From positions 56,230,406 to 56,294,405 of the forward strand of contig NC_065542.1 of NCBI RefSeq assembly GCF_932294415.1: a stretch of 64,000 nucleotides of DNA, written 5' to 3'. The notes under the pieces are model-generated. The model was not told the origin of the DNA. It ran no database searches and saw only the letters and a program-made list of their open reading frames with translations. The DNA is from Quercus robur (taxonomy: Eukaryota; Streptophyta; Magnoliopsida; Fagales; Fagaceae). Shown piece by piece: positions 1 through 11,100 of the stretch. Made by a program: the position numbers and the translations under genes. The number at the start of each line of letters is the position of its first letter. The stretch's first letter is position 1.

Positions 1-160
1 TATGAGTACCGAATATATGCATTGCATTTTTTATAATTGTTTTTATATTGTAGTGGGGCTTAGTGTTTAGGCGTCGTGAATTTTTGTGAGTGGGGTGTGA
101 AAACTTTGGTAATTTATCGTTGTATGTGGCACCACTCCTACTTTAATGTACATCTCTAGG

Positions 161-699
161 TAGGGGTGGCAATTTGTGTTAACATATTGTGTTTGTGTCA
201 TGTTGAGTTAGGGGTATTCGACTAAATGAGTCAACACGAACATTACCCATCAAATGACATGACCCATTTCAACATAGTTAATATTAAACCAGTTGTGTTG
301 GTTGACACAAATCCAACTTTAAACCTGCTCCAAGACCCATTTCAACCTATTTGATATGGTTGATATTGTTTTAAATTTAATAAACAAAAAATTTCATACA
401 AAGTTATATCTCATAACAAAAATTTACCTATAACTCATAACATCAAAAATAAAATAAATATTTGATTGTTATATGAGTTAAATGGGTCATGTTAAAATAG
501 GTCGTTTCGTCTCAAAACAAATAAATAACTGTGTCTAATCGTGTCAATTTCAGGTTAAGCAAGTCAACTAGAAATTGGCAATTTTCTTGTTGTGTCAATT
601 ATATCTTGACCCAATTATGACCTAAACCTGTTCAGGCTAAACCTTAACCTAAAAAACCTATGTCGTGTTCATGGATCATATTAAACATTGTCACCCCTA
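161..699. mobile_element. hAT-type MITE
   Basis: The left end TAGGGGTGGCAA is matched in inverted orientation by the right end (TTGTCACCCCTA). The flanks carry a degenerate 8-bp target duplication: CATCTCTAGG on the left (CT slipped) against CATCCAGG on the right. The interior is AT-rich, contains no coding frame and is full of short CAACACGA/GTTGACAC-like subterminal motifs. Length (539 bp), ends and duplication size fit a non-autonomous hAT element. The family is inferred from the termini only. Confidence 0.7.
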
Positions 700-1351
700 C
701 ATCCAGGTAAGTTACTATTGGATTACTACTTGCTAGGTTTGAGACCTGAACAAAATATCTACTTACCATATTGTGAAAATAGTATTAGGACAAGATAACG
801 TGCACAATATTTTACTAGTTCAAAATCCGAACAAGATCTATTAGTATAACATTGAATCTACATGATAGCAAAAAGATAACAAAATGTATTAAGGGTAAAT
901 TGTACGTATACACATAAAAACAGAATTACCCTTTGGTTTATTTTGTAATACTTCCATTTCCTTCCCTTGTGGTTTTTTGAGGGCATTTGCCTTTCGATCA
1001 CATTTAGAGAGAGATTTGAAGGAAGAAAAATAATTTATTCTTGCCTTAACATCTTTGGTTCTCTCTTTAATTATCTTCTTCAATCCTCATTTGCATTTGT
1101 ATTCATGTTTACAAGAGGTAAAATTTAATGTAGAACATTATTTTTCTATCTCTTTTTTAATGGACGTTTCTTGCAATGAGTGTTGTTGGTACTTGTTACA
1201 TTATCAAATTCTGTTAAAATTAACAGAATTGTCTCATAAAATAAAATACAAGAGGCGCCTTATAAAACAAACCATAAAGAAAGTTAGTGTCACAAAGATA
1301 CATGTTTTAAAGAATATCCATAAAATCTTTTGTCAAACTAGTGCTCTAGTC
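700..1351. other. Intergenic AT-rich DNA
   Basis: Between the hAT MITE and the next repeat I see no gene. Short open frames on both strands lack any recognisable motif or codon bias and overlap each other. Confidence 0.6.
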
Positions 1352-1483
1352 GCAACATTTTCATAATAATGTTTAGATGATAATTTATTATTAGTTCTTA
1401 TCTAAACTCACTACTGATATAACTTTTTTAAAAAAAAATATTATTAACAACTTACCACTTAAATTTTATTGTGAAAATGTTGT
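1352..1483. mobile_element. Small MITE-like inverted-repeat element
   Basis: An 18-bp imperfect inverted repeat (GCAACATTTTCATAATAA and its counterpart ending GAAAATGTTGT) brackets about 95 bp of AT-rich DNA. A second copy with the same end type (ACAATATTTTCACAAC) lies at 54859-55005, with the interior partly shared in inverted orientation. A related stretch occurs near 54620-54730. This suggests a dispersed MITE family. No target duplication was resolved. Confidence 0.45.
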
Positions 1484-1840
1484 ATCTATCTATACCTTTA
1501 TTCAAAAACTAACACATAGAAAGTCAAATTAATTTGCAGGTAGATAGAAACCTAAACAGAAGGAGAGGAGATACCATCATAATGAAATATAAAAAGGAAA
1601 ATTCCATGAGGCTGTGTTTGTGGTTGAGGTCAGGGCCGGATCCGGGTCTAGGTCCGGGTCCATTAATTGCGCGGAACAGGCCTAGCTGGCGCACTAGAAT
1701 GAGTTTAGTCGTTGACCCACCTAACCTAACCTAACCCACCCACCCACCACCACCGCCCACCACCACCACCACCACCCAACTTAACAAAACATTAACTCAC
1801 CAAAACTTTCTCAAAACTGAAAAAACACAAAGAAACCAAA

Positions 1841-1861
1841 CTCTCTCTCTCTCTCTCTCTC
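1841..1861 (+). repeat. (CT)10 microsatellite in trihelix 5' leader
   Basis: A pure CT run lies 40 bp before the start codon of the trihelix gene. Pyrimidine-rich leaders of this kind are common in plant 5' UTRs. Function here is inferred only from position. Confidence 0.9.
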
Positions 1862-1867
1862 AAGTCG

Positions 1868-1876
1868 AAACCCTAA
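1868..1876 (+). promoter_or_regulatory. Telo-box-like motif in leader
   Basis: AAACCCTAA lies 24 bp upstream of the trihelix ATG, just after the CT run. This is the telo-box consensus found near transcription starts of many plant growth-related genes. The motif is seen directly; activity is inference. Confidence 0.45.
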
Positions 1877-1899
1877 TTTTCAAATCAAATCGAATAATA

Positions 1900-2724
1900 A
1901 TGGGCAGTCCGAGTCCGAGTCCCAGCACCACATCGAAACCACTCCCTTGGACTCACGAAGAAACCGTCCATCTGATCCAAGCTTACCAAGAAAAATGGTA
2001 CTCTCTCAAACGCGGCCAGCTCAAAGCTTCCAATTGGGAAGAAGTCGCCGTCACTGTCTCCGCCCGTTGCGGTTACGACCACTCCGAACCCTCCTCCAAG
2101 TCCGCCCTTCAGTGCCGCCACAAAATCGAGAAGCTCCGCCAGCGCTACCGCTCCGAATCGCAACAGCGCCGCCACTCCTCTTGGCCTTACTTCCCTCTCA
2201 TGGACTCTCTCCACCGCGGCCCTCTCCCTATTTCCGCTCGCCCTCCCGATAACAACAACAACAACAGCAACAGCAACAACATTATTAACGATGAGGATCA
2301 AGATGAAGACGATAATGATAATGAGAGCGATGAGGAAAACATTTACAGCATTAGGTCGCGGAGTATTAATTATTTGCTCCGCAAACCTACTGTTGTGAAT
2401 AGGTTCGCCGGAATCGCGGACGCCGGCAAACCTATTCGGAAAAGGCACAGGGATTTTGCCGATGAAGTCGTCGTTGAGGAGGAGAATGGTGATGATGATG
2501 AGGAGGAGGAGGAGGAGAAGGGGAGAGACGCAGTGGTGTCGGAATTGGCGGCGGAGATAAGGAAGTTTGCGGAGAGGTTTATTGGGATGGAGAATATGAA
2601 GATGGAGATGATGAAGGATACGGAGAGGTTTAGGATGGAGATGGAGAATAAGCGTCTGGAGTTGATTCTTGATTCCCAGAAGAGGATTCTTGATTCCATA
2701 CACAGGACTTTCGCTTCGCCTTAG
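1900..2724 (+). CDS. Trihelix transcription factor, SIP1/ASIL clade
   Basis: Intronless 274-aa protein predicted to be a nuclear DNA-binding regulator. Residues about 17-105 form the trihelix (GT/MYB-like) domain: W at the first helix (LPWTHEET), then NWEEVAVTVSARCGYD, KSALQCRHKIEKLRQRYR and SWPYFPLMDSLHRGPLP. The last two are hallmarks of the SIP1 clade (ASIL1/2 and relatives, repressors of embryo programmes in Arabidopsis). An N/D/E-rich low-complexity linker follows (about 118-145), then an acidic run near 190-207 and a C-terminal helical, Met/Glu/Lys-rich segment (AAEIRKFAERFIGMENMKMEM...RILDSIHRTF) that resembles the clade's conserved coiled-coil tail. The start is the first in-frame ATG after the CT-rich leader, and the reading frame is open to the stop. 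GC content of the first half is well above the surroundings. The long minus-strand frame over the same DNA is a shadow. Confidence 0.93.
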   Translation: MGSPSPSPSTTSKPLPWTHEETVHLIQAYQEKWYSLKRGQLKASNWEEVAVTVSARCGYDHSEPSSKSALQCRHKIEKLRQRYRSESQQRRHSSWPYFPLMDSLHRGPLPISARPPDNNNNNSNSNNIINDEDQDEDDNDNESDEENIYSIRSRSINYLLRKPTVVNRFAGIADAGKPIRKRHRDFADEVVVEEENGDDDEEEEEEKGRDAVVSELAAEIRKFAERFIGMENMKMEMMKDTERFRMEMENKRLELILDSQKRILDSIHRTFASP

Positions 2725-3914
2725 ATTCGCTACATCATCAACTTCAATCTTTTTTTTTTTTTTTTTTGAAGGTTCATTTTCTTCCTCATCCACCGTTTTT
2801 AACAATTTGCAGTCTTGACGTTGTATAGATTAATCTGTAAACTTCAAAATTTTGGCTTTCTACGACTTATGTGGTTCTTTGTTTTTATGTCGTTCTTGAA
2901 GTAGTAATCATGTATTCTTCTAGTGATCTAACTTTAATGTTTCGTTGTTACTGTTTTGTTAAATTTTAAGTCCCCAAGAGTGGATTCGAATATGTTTTCA
3001 TTGGAAACACCAGGAAATGTTATTTTACTTAATAGTTATTGATGTTTTGTTGTTAGTGTTATTATAAACCCATTTTAACATGGTGAACTGCAAATTTTTA
3101 TTTCTGCTTAATTGATGAGTTTGTTCATATTCTTGCTTCTTGTTTGATTTTCTAGAAAATTTTATGGAAACAGTCCTTTTTTTTTTCCTTCTTCTATTGA
3201 ATATGCAGACAATTTTGAAAGTTAAATAACCAATCTGGATGTCGTCATTTATCACTTTACTACTTTGGAAACTTGGGTTATTAGAGTTTTGTGCAAGCTT
3301 GACAAGAAGGGATCAGATTCCTCAATTTTGTTCCTCCCCACACCACAAGGAGCAAAAGGGCTCGTGTTGGTCCAACTAATTGCAAAATGGCTTATTTTCA
3401 TCTTTGATGTTTAAGGATGTTTGCCTACTCTCATAGGCATGAACCAATTTCTTCATATTTCGACTTATATGAAGTTTTTTTTTTCTTTACTACAACTGAT
3501 AAAATCTATATTTTCAAGTCCATGAAGGTTATCGTGACTTTGCTTGCTTTGAATTTTCTAATATAGCCAAAATTGTTTATATGACGCAAATTGTCTTGAA
3601 TTCATTGCTAAGCTCAATTATGGAGAACATCTCCTCTTCTTTTGAGGGTTGGCTTCAGGTTTTTTGGGTTTCTTCTGTTTAAGGTTACTTTATGTAATCT
3701 GAAGTTAAGCCCTACGTCACTGATTGATTGTGCTAGCAGTTCTTACTGCAGTTTTGGACATCTATCTTAAGAGGAGAGCTCTGAGCCTCTGAGGGAAGCT
3801 AATTTTGTACTTGGATAGATCTTTTAGAGTTTTTGTCTTCAAAACATCTCCTAGTAAGATGCGTTTGAAACAACATTAATTAGTTAGCTATTGTTCAATT
3901 TATTCTATTAGTTT
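2725..3914. other. 3' flank and spacer
   Basis: Holds the probable 3' UTR of the trihelix gene, a T-run at about 2750-2767, and AT-rich DNA without a recognisable gene. No clear polyadenylation signal was identified. Confidence 0.6.
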
Positions 3915-5770
3915 TATTTTTTGGATAAATAGATGAAGTTTTATTGATTGAAACTTTTACATCAATGAACAAGGGGTTCTTACTGGATTTCTTAAATCTT
4001 CAGAATCAGGGTGCTCCAGTTCTACTGGTAGCCATGTTTTCTGCAACAGAAACTACTCTCTAAGTTAGCTAACTAGCCAGACAAGACTCTATTCAGAATC
4101 AAGTTGCGGCCAACTCCTTTGCACTCCACACCAGCTCTCACATCCTTACTTTAATACTTCTGCGAATCTGCTCTTTAGATTTAATCAGACTTGCATGAAG
4201 CCTGGCATCCCTCTGCAGCCATAGATGATAGAGGCTCTCAAACTCTCACCGTTTAGATGAACAGTTCCCCATCCATCAATTCCTCCCAATTATTCTGAGG
4301 TTCAGAGATTAGGCAAAACACCATGATCCCTTCCTGGATTCTCTTGGTGAACGAGCATTCCAAAAGAGATGATTCCTGTTTTCGATGCGTCTTTATAAGA
4401 CATACAGGCAGTTTGCCCAGTGTAGCCCCATTGTAGAAGCTTATCTTTGATTGCCTTCCATCCTCCAAGTTCATGTTCGAGAAGTGTAAGCTTGAAACAG
4501 ATCAGTCTCCACCACATCACTTCATCTTTCTTGGTCCTCAATTCCTCCCAAGTGGCTGCATGGGTGACTTTACCCGATTTAGAAGCAGACCAAATGACTC
4601 TGTCTTCATCCTTTAGTTCAACCAGGCCTAATTTGCTTATGCTTTGAATCTTTACCCAGTTATCTGATGGCCAGTTCTTGTTGCTATCCACCCTTGCATC
4701 AAACTTGTAGCTCCTTGGTAAAGAATCCCCTTAGGATGCTAGGAAATTTCTGGTTTCTTCACTTAACTTCAGTGTTGGTGTGCAAAAGCACTTTCCTATT
4801 GGACCCATGCTACCCAAAGAGAGCCTGTATAGCTAAACAAGCTCCAGATATGCTTCATGGCAACTGCTTTGTCTTTATCCACAACTTTTTTCAACCCTAC
4901 CGTGCCCTCTCTTCCCACAGAAAATTAAGATATTGTTCAGTTGTTTTAACTACTTTCTTAGGGAGTACGAATATGTTGTACCAAATCATTTTTGAATACT
5001 ATATAGGACAGATTGGAGGAGCTGCGGTCCACCTGCAAATGATAGTTTCGTGTTGGACTGAGAATTTATTCTTGCTATGATCTTATCTGTCAAGGGCTTG
5101 CAGTCTTTCATACTCGGCTTACCAGGAATCAGGGGCATCCCTAAATACCTTACTAGTAGGGAGCCTTCCTTGATCTGTAGAATAGCTCCTTTACTAGTCG
5201 TCCATTCTTTTGAATCATAAGCTTTCTTGAAGTCTACCTTACTTGCACATCTTGCTTTGCCTTTGTTTCTTTGGTAATGCTTTACTAGCCCATGAGTAGG
5301 CAATCTCTATGATATGTTCCTGCCCGTCACAAATGCAGTCTGATTTGAACTAATCAAGTTCCCAAGGCAGCTTTTCAGTGATACATTAGATCGCATTACA
5401 GCGAGCAATAGGCCTGAAGTTTGCTTCATTAGAGGGTTGCGACCTTAGGAACCCGGGTAATTATAGTAGAATTTACCTCCCCAAGGAGAGCTGATTTGAA
5501 GAAGGATGCTACTGCTTCTATCACATTGGATTTAACAATAGACTAAGCCTCTGTGAAAAAGAGTCCAGTAAATTCGTCAAAAGTCCTGGGGTTTTGTCAC
5601 TTCCCAAGGAGATTACGTACTTCTGAATCTCCTCTGTGGCATTCATCTGCAAAATTCCCTTCACATTTTTAGGAAGCAGATCAGACAATTATGTTGCCAC
5701 CCTACCAGTCATATTAGTCTCATTTAGGGCAGAGAATGAACCACCCAATCACTTTTGGTAGAAATCAATC

Positions 5771-5810
<40 letters not shown>

Positions 5811-6310
5811 AAATTTCAGAGGGATCCTTTATTCTTTTTCCATTGCTGTCTAGAAGGCATGTAATTGAGTTCTTTGATTGCCTCACTTTCACTAAGCGGT
5901 GAAAGTGTGAGTTATTACTTATTATGATCCCCAAAGTTCAGCCATCTATTCCGAGACTTCTGCTTAAGATATGACTCCTGCTCTTAAGATTGACAGATAC
6001 TTGTTGAGGTACTGCTCCTCTTTACTAGTATTCTGCAGCAATTTGGCCTGGACTGCTTTACGTTTCTGTCTTGTTGGTTCTACTCGCTGAGGGATCATGC
6101 CATACAATTAAGCTTTGCTTTTTAGTGGCTTCAAGTTTCCTGCATAGAGCATACGTAGGGGAACCTCTAATCTCTTGTCAACCCATGCTTCCTCCAGCTT
6201 CTAAAATCTTTGTGGCCACACCAAAATATTAAAAGAGTTTGAATGGCTTTGGCTGGCAATTATTGAGAATATGGCAGGGGAGTGATCAGACATTTCCTGT
6301 TGAAGGAATC
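3915..6310 (-). mobile_element. Degenerate L1-type LINE, reverse orientation
   Basis: Read on the minus strand, the order is endonuclease, reverse transcriptase, zinc-knuckle (zf-RVT) region, 3' end. Near 6270-6300 the frame gives MSDHSPAIF, the SDHxP end of the APE endonuclease. At about 5195-5260 it gives VDFKKAYDSKEW, an RT motif. This is followed directly by SLLVRYLGMPL and FAGGPQLLQSVLYSIQ (4986-5160), which normally lie well downstream, so the block carrying the catalytic DD has been lost. At 4302-4691 comes the zf-RVT-like part (VIWSASKSGKVTHAATWEEL, MWWRLICF). The 3' end near 3915 contains AATAAAA and an A-rich tail. Many stops and frameshifts mark it as dead and 5' truncated. Confidence 0.8.
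5774..5807. repeat. (AT)17 microsatellite
   Basis: Uninterrupted AT dinucleotide run inside the LINE relic. Confidence 0.95.
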
Positions 6311-6690
6311 CTACAACACATTGGGTGAAAGCTAGAATTTATATTATTAGTTGAAATCCCAAACTAGTCTTTAACTTCCACTCGAGATTTTGTTGTACGG
6401 TCACATGCCTGGTGATTCTTTGAGAGTGTAGCAACGCAAGAAATTTATTGGAGAGTGAACAGTCAAAACCTTCATCAATTTCTCTCTTTGACTACAAAGG
6501 TTGTTGCAAGATATCCCCCTTGATGATTATTTCAAAACAAACCAAAGTGAGTTATAATCTGTTGGATGTTTGAATTTTCGACAGCCCTTTAGGGTATTTT
6601 GAGTTTGGTTCTCTCTCCTCTAGGCTCTAGCTTATGCGTATTTCACTGCCTTCGGTGGTGTTTTGGTAACATCTGCACTTCTTCTTGTTG

Positions 6691-6786
6691 GTGATAATTC
6701 GATAGTTATAACGGAGAGGGGGATTTGAACCCTGGATGTTTTGGTTGAAAATGCCAAGAGATGCCAACTAGTTGAGCTACTTGAGA
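6691..6786 (-). mobile_element. tRNA-derived SINE copy 1
   Basis: On the minus strand it begins with an A-box-like GTAGCTCAACTAGTTGG and has a B box GGTTCAAATCC 40-50 nt later, followed by CCCCTCTCCGTTATAACTATC. The same order and sequence recur at 8282-8391 and 47068-47162, where the 3' end is followed by an A-rich tail. The internal Pol III promoter boxes are the evidence for a tRNA-derived SINE rather than a tRNA gene; no tRNA fold is complete. Confidence 0.65.
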
Positions 6787-6935
6787 AAGAGGGAACTGGC
6801 AATTGGAAAGAAGGAGCAGGGTTTAGAAATATCTAATCTGATTTATTCAGCATAAATCTTATAATTTGATTTTGCAGCTCTAAACTTCTAAAGCCATATT
6901 TTCCAAGTACAACCTCTCCCAATATCCATGCCTAT

Positions 6936-7094
6936 TTTATACAAGAGTTTAAATTCGGTCAGGAGTTGGCGTAAAACAGTTTTACGCCAGCCAATAAAAA
7001 CATGCCACGTTGTTATTTGCTTATTTCACAATTCTTATCTTCTTCTTTGGATTTTCTTTCTCTCTCCGTTCTCTCTGTAACTCTCTCTTCTTGC

Positions 7095-7127
<33 letters not shown>

Positions 7128-8099
7128 CCATAGCATCAAATCCACTGCACTAATCCATGCATCAACATAGTGGCAATGGGCATTAAATCTGAAAGTAAAA
7201 AGAGAGCCAAAAAACAAGCATACCAACCTCAAAAAGTAAAAGCTTTTAATCTTTAAGCTCCCATAAAACCCAGATTCAACAACAAACAAAACCCACAAAA
7301 ATTAATCACGAGATATCTCATTTAAAAATTCAGAGCCACTGGAATTTATTCAAGATCAGTTCTAAACTTAACATGAAGAGCTAAAAATCCTCCATCACAA
7401 CACAAAACACAATCAATAATATTATAAATAAATTAATAAATAATTAAAAGCCCAAAAAAGAAACGTTCGGAGTATCACAGTCACTCACATTGGTACCTTG
7501 AAACTACCAAATAGGCGTACTCTATTCTGATTTCTAAGACTATGAACCCAAGCAAACAAAGAAGCAAAGAATTAGAATGTGGAGTAGCTCCTCTGACACA
7601 TTCATAGCAATAAACAAACAAAACCCATTCTGACAAACAAAACCCTTTAGAACAAATTCTAGAACAAATTTTGGCCCATTACGGTGTGTTTCGGCTATTT
7701 CGGTGCGTTTCGGTGAATACCGGCCAAAATGCAAGCTTCGGCTGGAATGAGTTTTGGTGTTACTTTTCTTTTCCTTCAACTTGTTTCTATCTGAAACTTT
7801 CAGATTTAATGCCCACTACCACTGTGTTGACGCAAGGATCAGTGCAGGGAAGATGAGTACATAAGAGAAGGAAAGCAATGGATTTGATATGGAAAAGAAA
7901 AAAAAAAAAGCGAGAAGAAAGAGTTAACAGAGGCAACAGAGAGAGAGAAAATCTAAAGAAGAAGAAGATGAGTGGGTCCATGAGAAGAGAAAGATGAAGC
8001 ACAACAATAAGTCAAATAACGACGTGGCATGTTTTCATTGGTCGGCGTAAAAACAGTGTTTTATGCCAGCTCCGGATCGAATTTAAACTCTTTATAGAA
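6936..8099. mobile_element. Non-autonomous MULE with long TIRs
   Basis: The element proper is 6945-8090. It starts GAGTTTAAATTCGG and ends with its inverted counterpart. It is flanked by a 9-bp target duplication, TTTATACAA (6936-6944) and TTTATAGAA (8091-8099), one mismatch. The inverted repeats reach about 250-300 bp: 6945-7195 matches 7795-8090 in reverse, including the segment GGCATTAAATCTGAAAG, and is interrupted by a T-run at about 7097-7127. Near each outer end sits a small hairpin (GGCGTAAAACAGTTTTACGCC-like). The central 600 bp shows no transposase. Long TIRs plus a 9-bp duplication are diagnostic of Mutator-like elements. Confidence 0.82.
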
Positions 8100-8281
8100 T
8101 ATTTTGTCGTCTTGATTAATGTTTATTTTAGTTTTAGATTGAATTGCAAAATCCAAATTTGGAGCAATAAAAGTCGTTTTTCTATCAATAATGTCAGAGC
8201 ATTGGAATGTTTACATATGGTTCAGCATGTTTTCTAAAGTCAGAATGTTTACATATGGTTCGGCATTTTGAACTGTTTCCT

Positions 8282-8391
8282 GTTTTTTTTTTTTTCCCTC
8301 AAATTTGATAGTTATAATAGTAAGTGAATGAGAGATTTAAATTCTGGATGTCTTGATTAAAAACATCAAGAGAAGCCGGTTGGGTTATAAG
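8282..8391 (-). mobile_element. tRNA-derived SINE copy 2
   Basis: Diverged copy of the SINE at 6691-6786 in the same orientation. The 3' end (ACTATCAAATTT on the minus strand) is followed by an A tail seen as a T-run at 8282-8295. The B box is mutated (GAATTTAAATC), so the copy is older. Confidence 0.6.
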
Positions 8392-8416
8392 TCTGTTAAT
8401 GTTTTCAATTTGTTAA

Positions 8417-8495
8417 GAGTAATGCTACAGTCACAAATTATTTTACAATATTTTTACAAAATGTTGTAAAATAGTTTGTGACTGTAGTATTACTC
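8417..8495. mobile_element. 79-bp palindromic hairpin element
   Basis: Left arm GAGTAATGCTACAGTCACAA and right arm TTGTGACTGTAGTATTACTC are inverted complements with very few mismatches and an 11-14-nt loop. It behaves like a solo foldback MITE. No coding potential. Confidence 0.65.
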
Positions 8496-9040
8496 CTTTT
8501 CAATATAGCTTTTCAAATTCAATTGTGAATTTTTAACATGTAACTTAAATTTGATATTAAAACTTGTATCAGTGTATGGAAAACATGACCCAAATCCAAT
8601 CTTGTCATTTATTCCTCAATCAAGGCATTTAAGATCCAGTCTTCTTAATCTTTACAAATTAACATTTCAAATTTGGATTTAAATTTAGACATGTTACAAA
8701 ATCCCATTATTTATTTGGAAAATCAACCATCATGAATAATCAAAATGACTACTCCATTTTTGCACATGAATTTCCTACCAATTAATTAAATGGAAACCTA
8801 GATATATTATTAGCTAACAAATTTTAAAATTTTGAACACTTTTACGGTTGGATTCATCTTGAAAATGACTCAAAAATTCATGGCACATAAAGGGATAGAT
8901 GAAGAGTAATATTAAGGTAGAGAGTAGTTGTCACGACCCAAATCCATGGAACATGAATTTAGATGCATGTGACTAACTTGCTGATCTTGCTTATCTTAAT
9001 AAACCTAATTAATTCCAAATTAAATAAAATTCCAAATAAA

Positions 9041-9527
9041 CAATGCTCTTAATAAACCTCTTACAATCTCCAAGCATTCATAAGTTAGAATTAATTTCCA
9101 TATACTTAAAAATTTGAAGCGAAATAAAGATAACTAAAATCCTATAAGGTTCAAGCATTATTGAAGTTGTCTAAAAACTCCCAAGCTCTACCTTACACCT
9201 TACAAAAACTAAACTTTAATCTAAAAATTGTAATAGATGGGGTGAGCGGTGAGCTGCACATCTTGTAAGCAGTTATACACAAATAAACAATGCTCTTAAT
9301 AAACATCTTACAATCTCCAAGCATTCACAAGTTGGAATTAATCTCCAAATACTTAAAAATTTGAAGCGAAATAAAGATAACTAAAATCCTATAAGGTTCA
9401 AGCATTATTGAAGTTGCCTAAAAACTCCCAAACTCTACCTTACACCTTACAAAAACTAAACTTTAATCTAAAAATTGTAATTGATGGGGTGAGCGGTGAG
9501 CCACACATCTTGTAAGCAATTATGCAT
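9041..9527. repeat. 247-bp tandem duplication
   Basis: The segment starting CAATGCTCTTAATAAAC at 9041 recurs at 9288 with only scattered substitutions. It runs through the shared GGGGTGAGCGGTGAG and CATCTTGTAAGCA motifs of both units. Two copies, period 247 bp. Confidence 0.9.
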
Positions 9528-10020
9528 AATATACATCATAATAGAGTGAAGCAAAGCAAGATTTTTTGAATTCACAAATTCACTCAATGATGCCAAACAT
9601 AGTTTTCCAAAACATATAATGAACCACTTAACACATATGTAATTAAATATCAAAATCATTTGAACACACGTACAAATAATTAATTGATCAGAGCACAGTG
9701 TCACATACACACATATATCATATATTCTCACATTCAATCGTGTGAGCGGATATCAACATCTAACTTTTGCTAGTGAGGGTTCAACACTTAGTCTCACATA
9801 CAACCCTATGAGCTAGCTTACACATATAGCTGATTCATATATTACAAAAGCAAAGTTTATACAAAATTAAAATAATTTACTTAATAGTAACCATCATTCC
9901 AAATACGAAGGCATATTGAAGATCACAAATTGAAAATAATTAGAGGATGCTTGATTCTTTTAGGGAACACATAACGATTGAAGAGTTCATAAAAATATTT
10001 TACAAATTCTTGAGTAAGTT

Positions 10021-10200
10021 TGTAAACTCGATTTTCTATAATAAATGTTTTAAATACCATTTGGAAAATAGGAATATGAATTTGAAATCACTTGTTTCCA
10101 AACAAATTTATGTAAACTCGATTTTCTATAATAAACATTTTAAATACCATTTAGAAAATAGGAATATGAATTTGAAATCACTTGTTTCTAAACAAATTTA
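10021..10200. repeat. 90-bp tandem duplication
   Basis: The unit beginning TGTAAACTCGATTTTC at 10021 is repeated from 10111 with about four differences. Two copies. Confidence 0.92.
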
Positions 10201-11025
10201 AAGAATAAGAACCTTTTTAGAAAACTTATATTGAAACTCAATTCTTTTTTCTTTTTTTAATTTAGTTTGGAAATCATCTTTTAAATAAGTTGTAGATGTT
10301 CAAAATAATATTTAAAAGTCAAAGTTCTCTTTCAATAATATAAAAGTGCTTTTGATAAATTTAAGAAAACGCAAGCTTAAAAACATAACTTTTAAAAATT
10401 GGCTTCTAAGAACTTAATGAACAAAACTTATGCATATTATGCATAATTACTTACCTCTCTCTCTCTAATATATCTAAATGCAGCCGAACACTTTAATCTT
10501 CTGTAAGCTCTAAACAAAAAAAATGCTTTAATCAATGAAATCTTATCCTTTGAAACCTACTAACTAAAATAATTTTCTTCCTTATTGTCCTACAAAAAAC
10601 TATGGTGTATCATCCAATGTCTTTCTCTTTCTCTAACTCTTTTTTTTTTTTATTCACTCGTATAAAGAAGAGACCCAACAACTTAAATATTCTTACAAGA
10701 CTTTATTATCCAATTAACTTCAATTTAAGGTTTATCAACTATTGACCTGTTTAGATAAGCTGGAACTCCAAGGGATTCCAATAATTCTTAAACTTTTTAT
10801 TCAAATAAGTCTTTTTCTCTTTTCTTTTCCTTAACTAAAAATAATAAAGACTAAAGGCTTTATGTGCATAACCCACAAAGTAGTCTCTACATTACAACTT
10901 CCTTTTTATTTTAAATTGTCACACAAAATTGTATGCATTAGAACTTTAGAATTCTCACATATTTTGTAGCATCACAAAATCATCTATTCCCATCTTACGG
11001 TGCACATGCATAGCACATCAACCAT

Positions 11026-11056
11026 ATGATGATGATGATGATGATGATGATGATAA
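11026..11056. repeat. (ATG)n microsatellite
   Basis: About ten ATG/GAT triplets, followed by imperfect GATAATAATGACGAT. Confidence 0.9.
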
Positions 11057-11100
11057 TAATGACGATAGTGATAAAAATCGGGGTATTATAGTAGTGGGGA

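Larger units (their letters stand above)
8930..11100. repeat. Unclassified repeat-rich, AT-rich region
   Basis: Begins with GTCACGACCCAAATCC and ends near a GGGGTATTATA motif, a pairing that looks like the borders of a dispersed element. It contains two internal tandem duplications (9041-9527, 10021-10200) and no recognisable coding domain. The borders are impressionistic; no inverted or direct terminal repeat was proven. Confidence 0.35.

Noticed and set aside
1721..1790. CCTAACCTAACC and CCACCACC runs as possible telomeric repeats
   Set aside because: The plant telomere unit is CCCTAAA; only two or three CCTAA units occur here, within a simple-sequence leader.
1885..2805. 306-aa minus-strand frame across the trihelix gene
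   Set aside because: Low-complexity (poly-Leu, Ile, Val, Lys) product of the repetitive antisense strand; the plus strand encodes a conserved domain.
6691..6786. tRNA gene on the minus strand
   Set aside because: A and B boxes are present, but acceptor and anticodon stems do not form and the same sequence recurs with A tails; a SINE explains it better.
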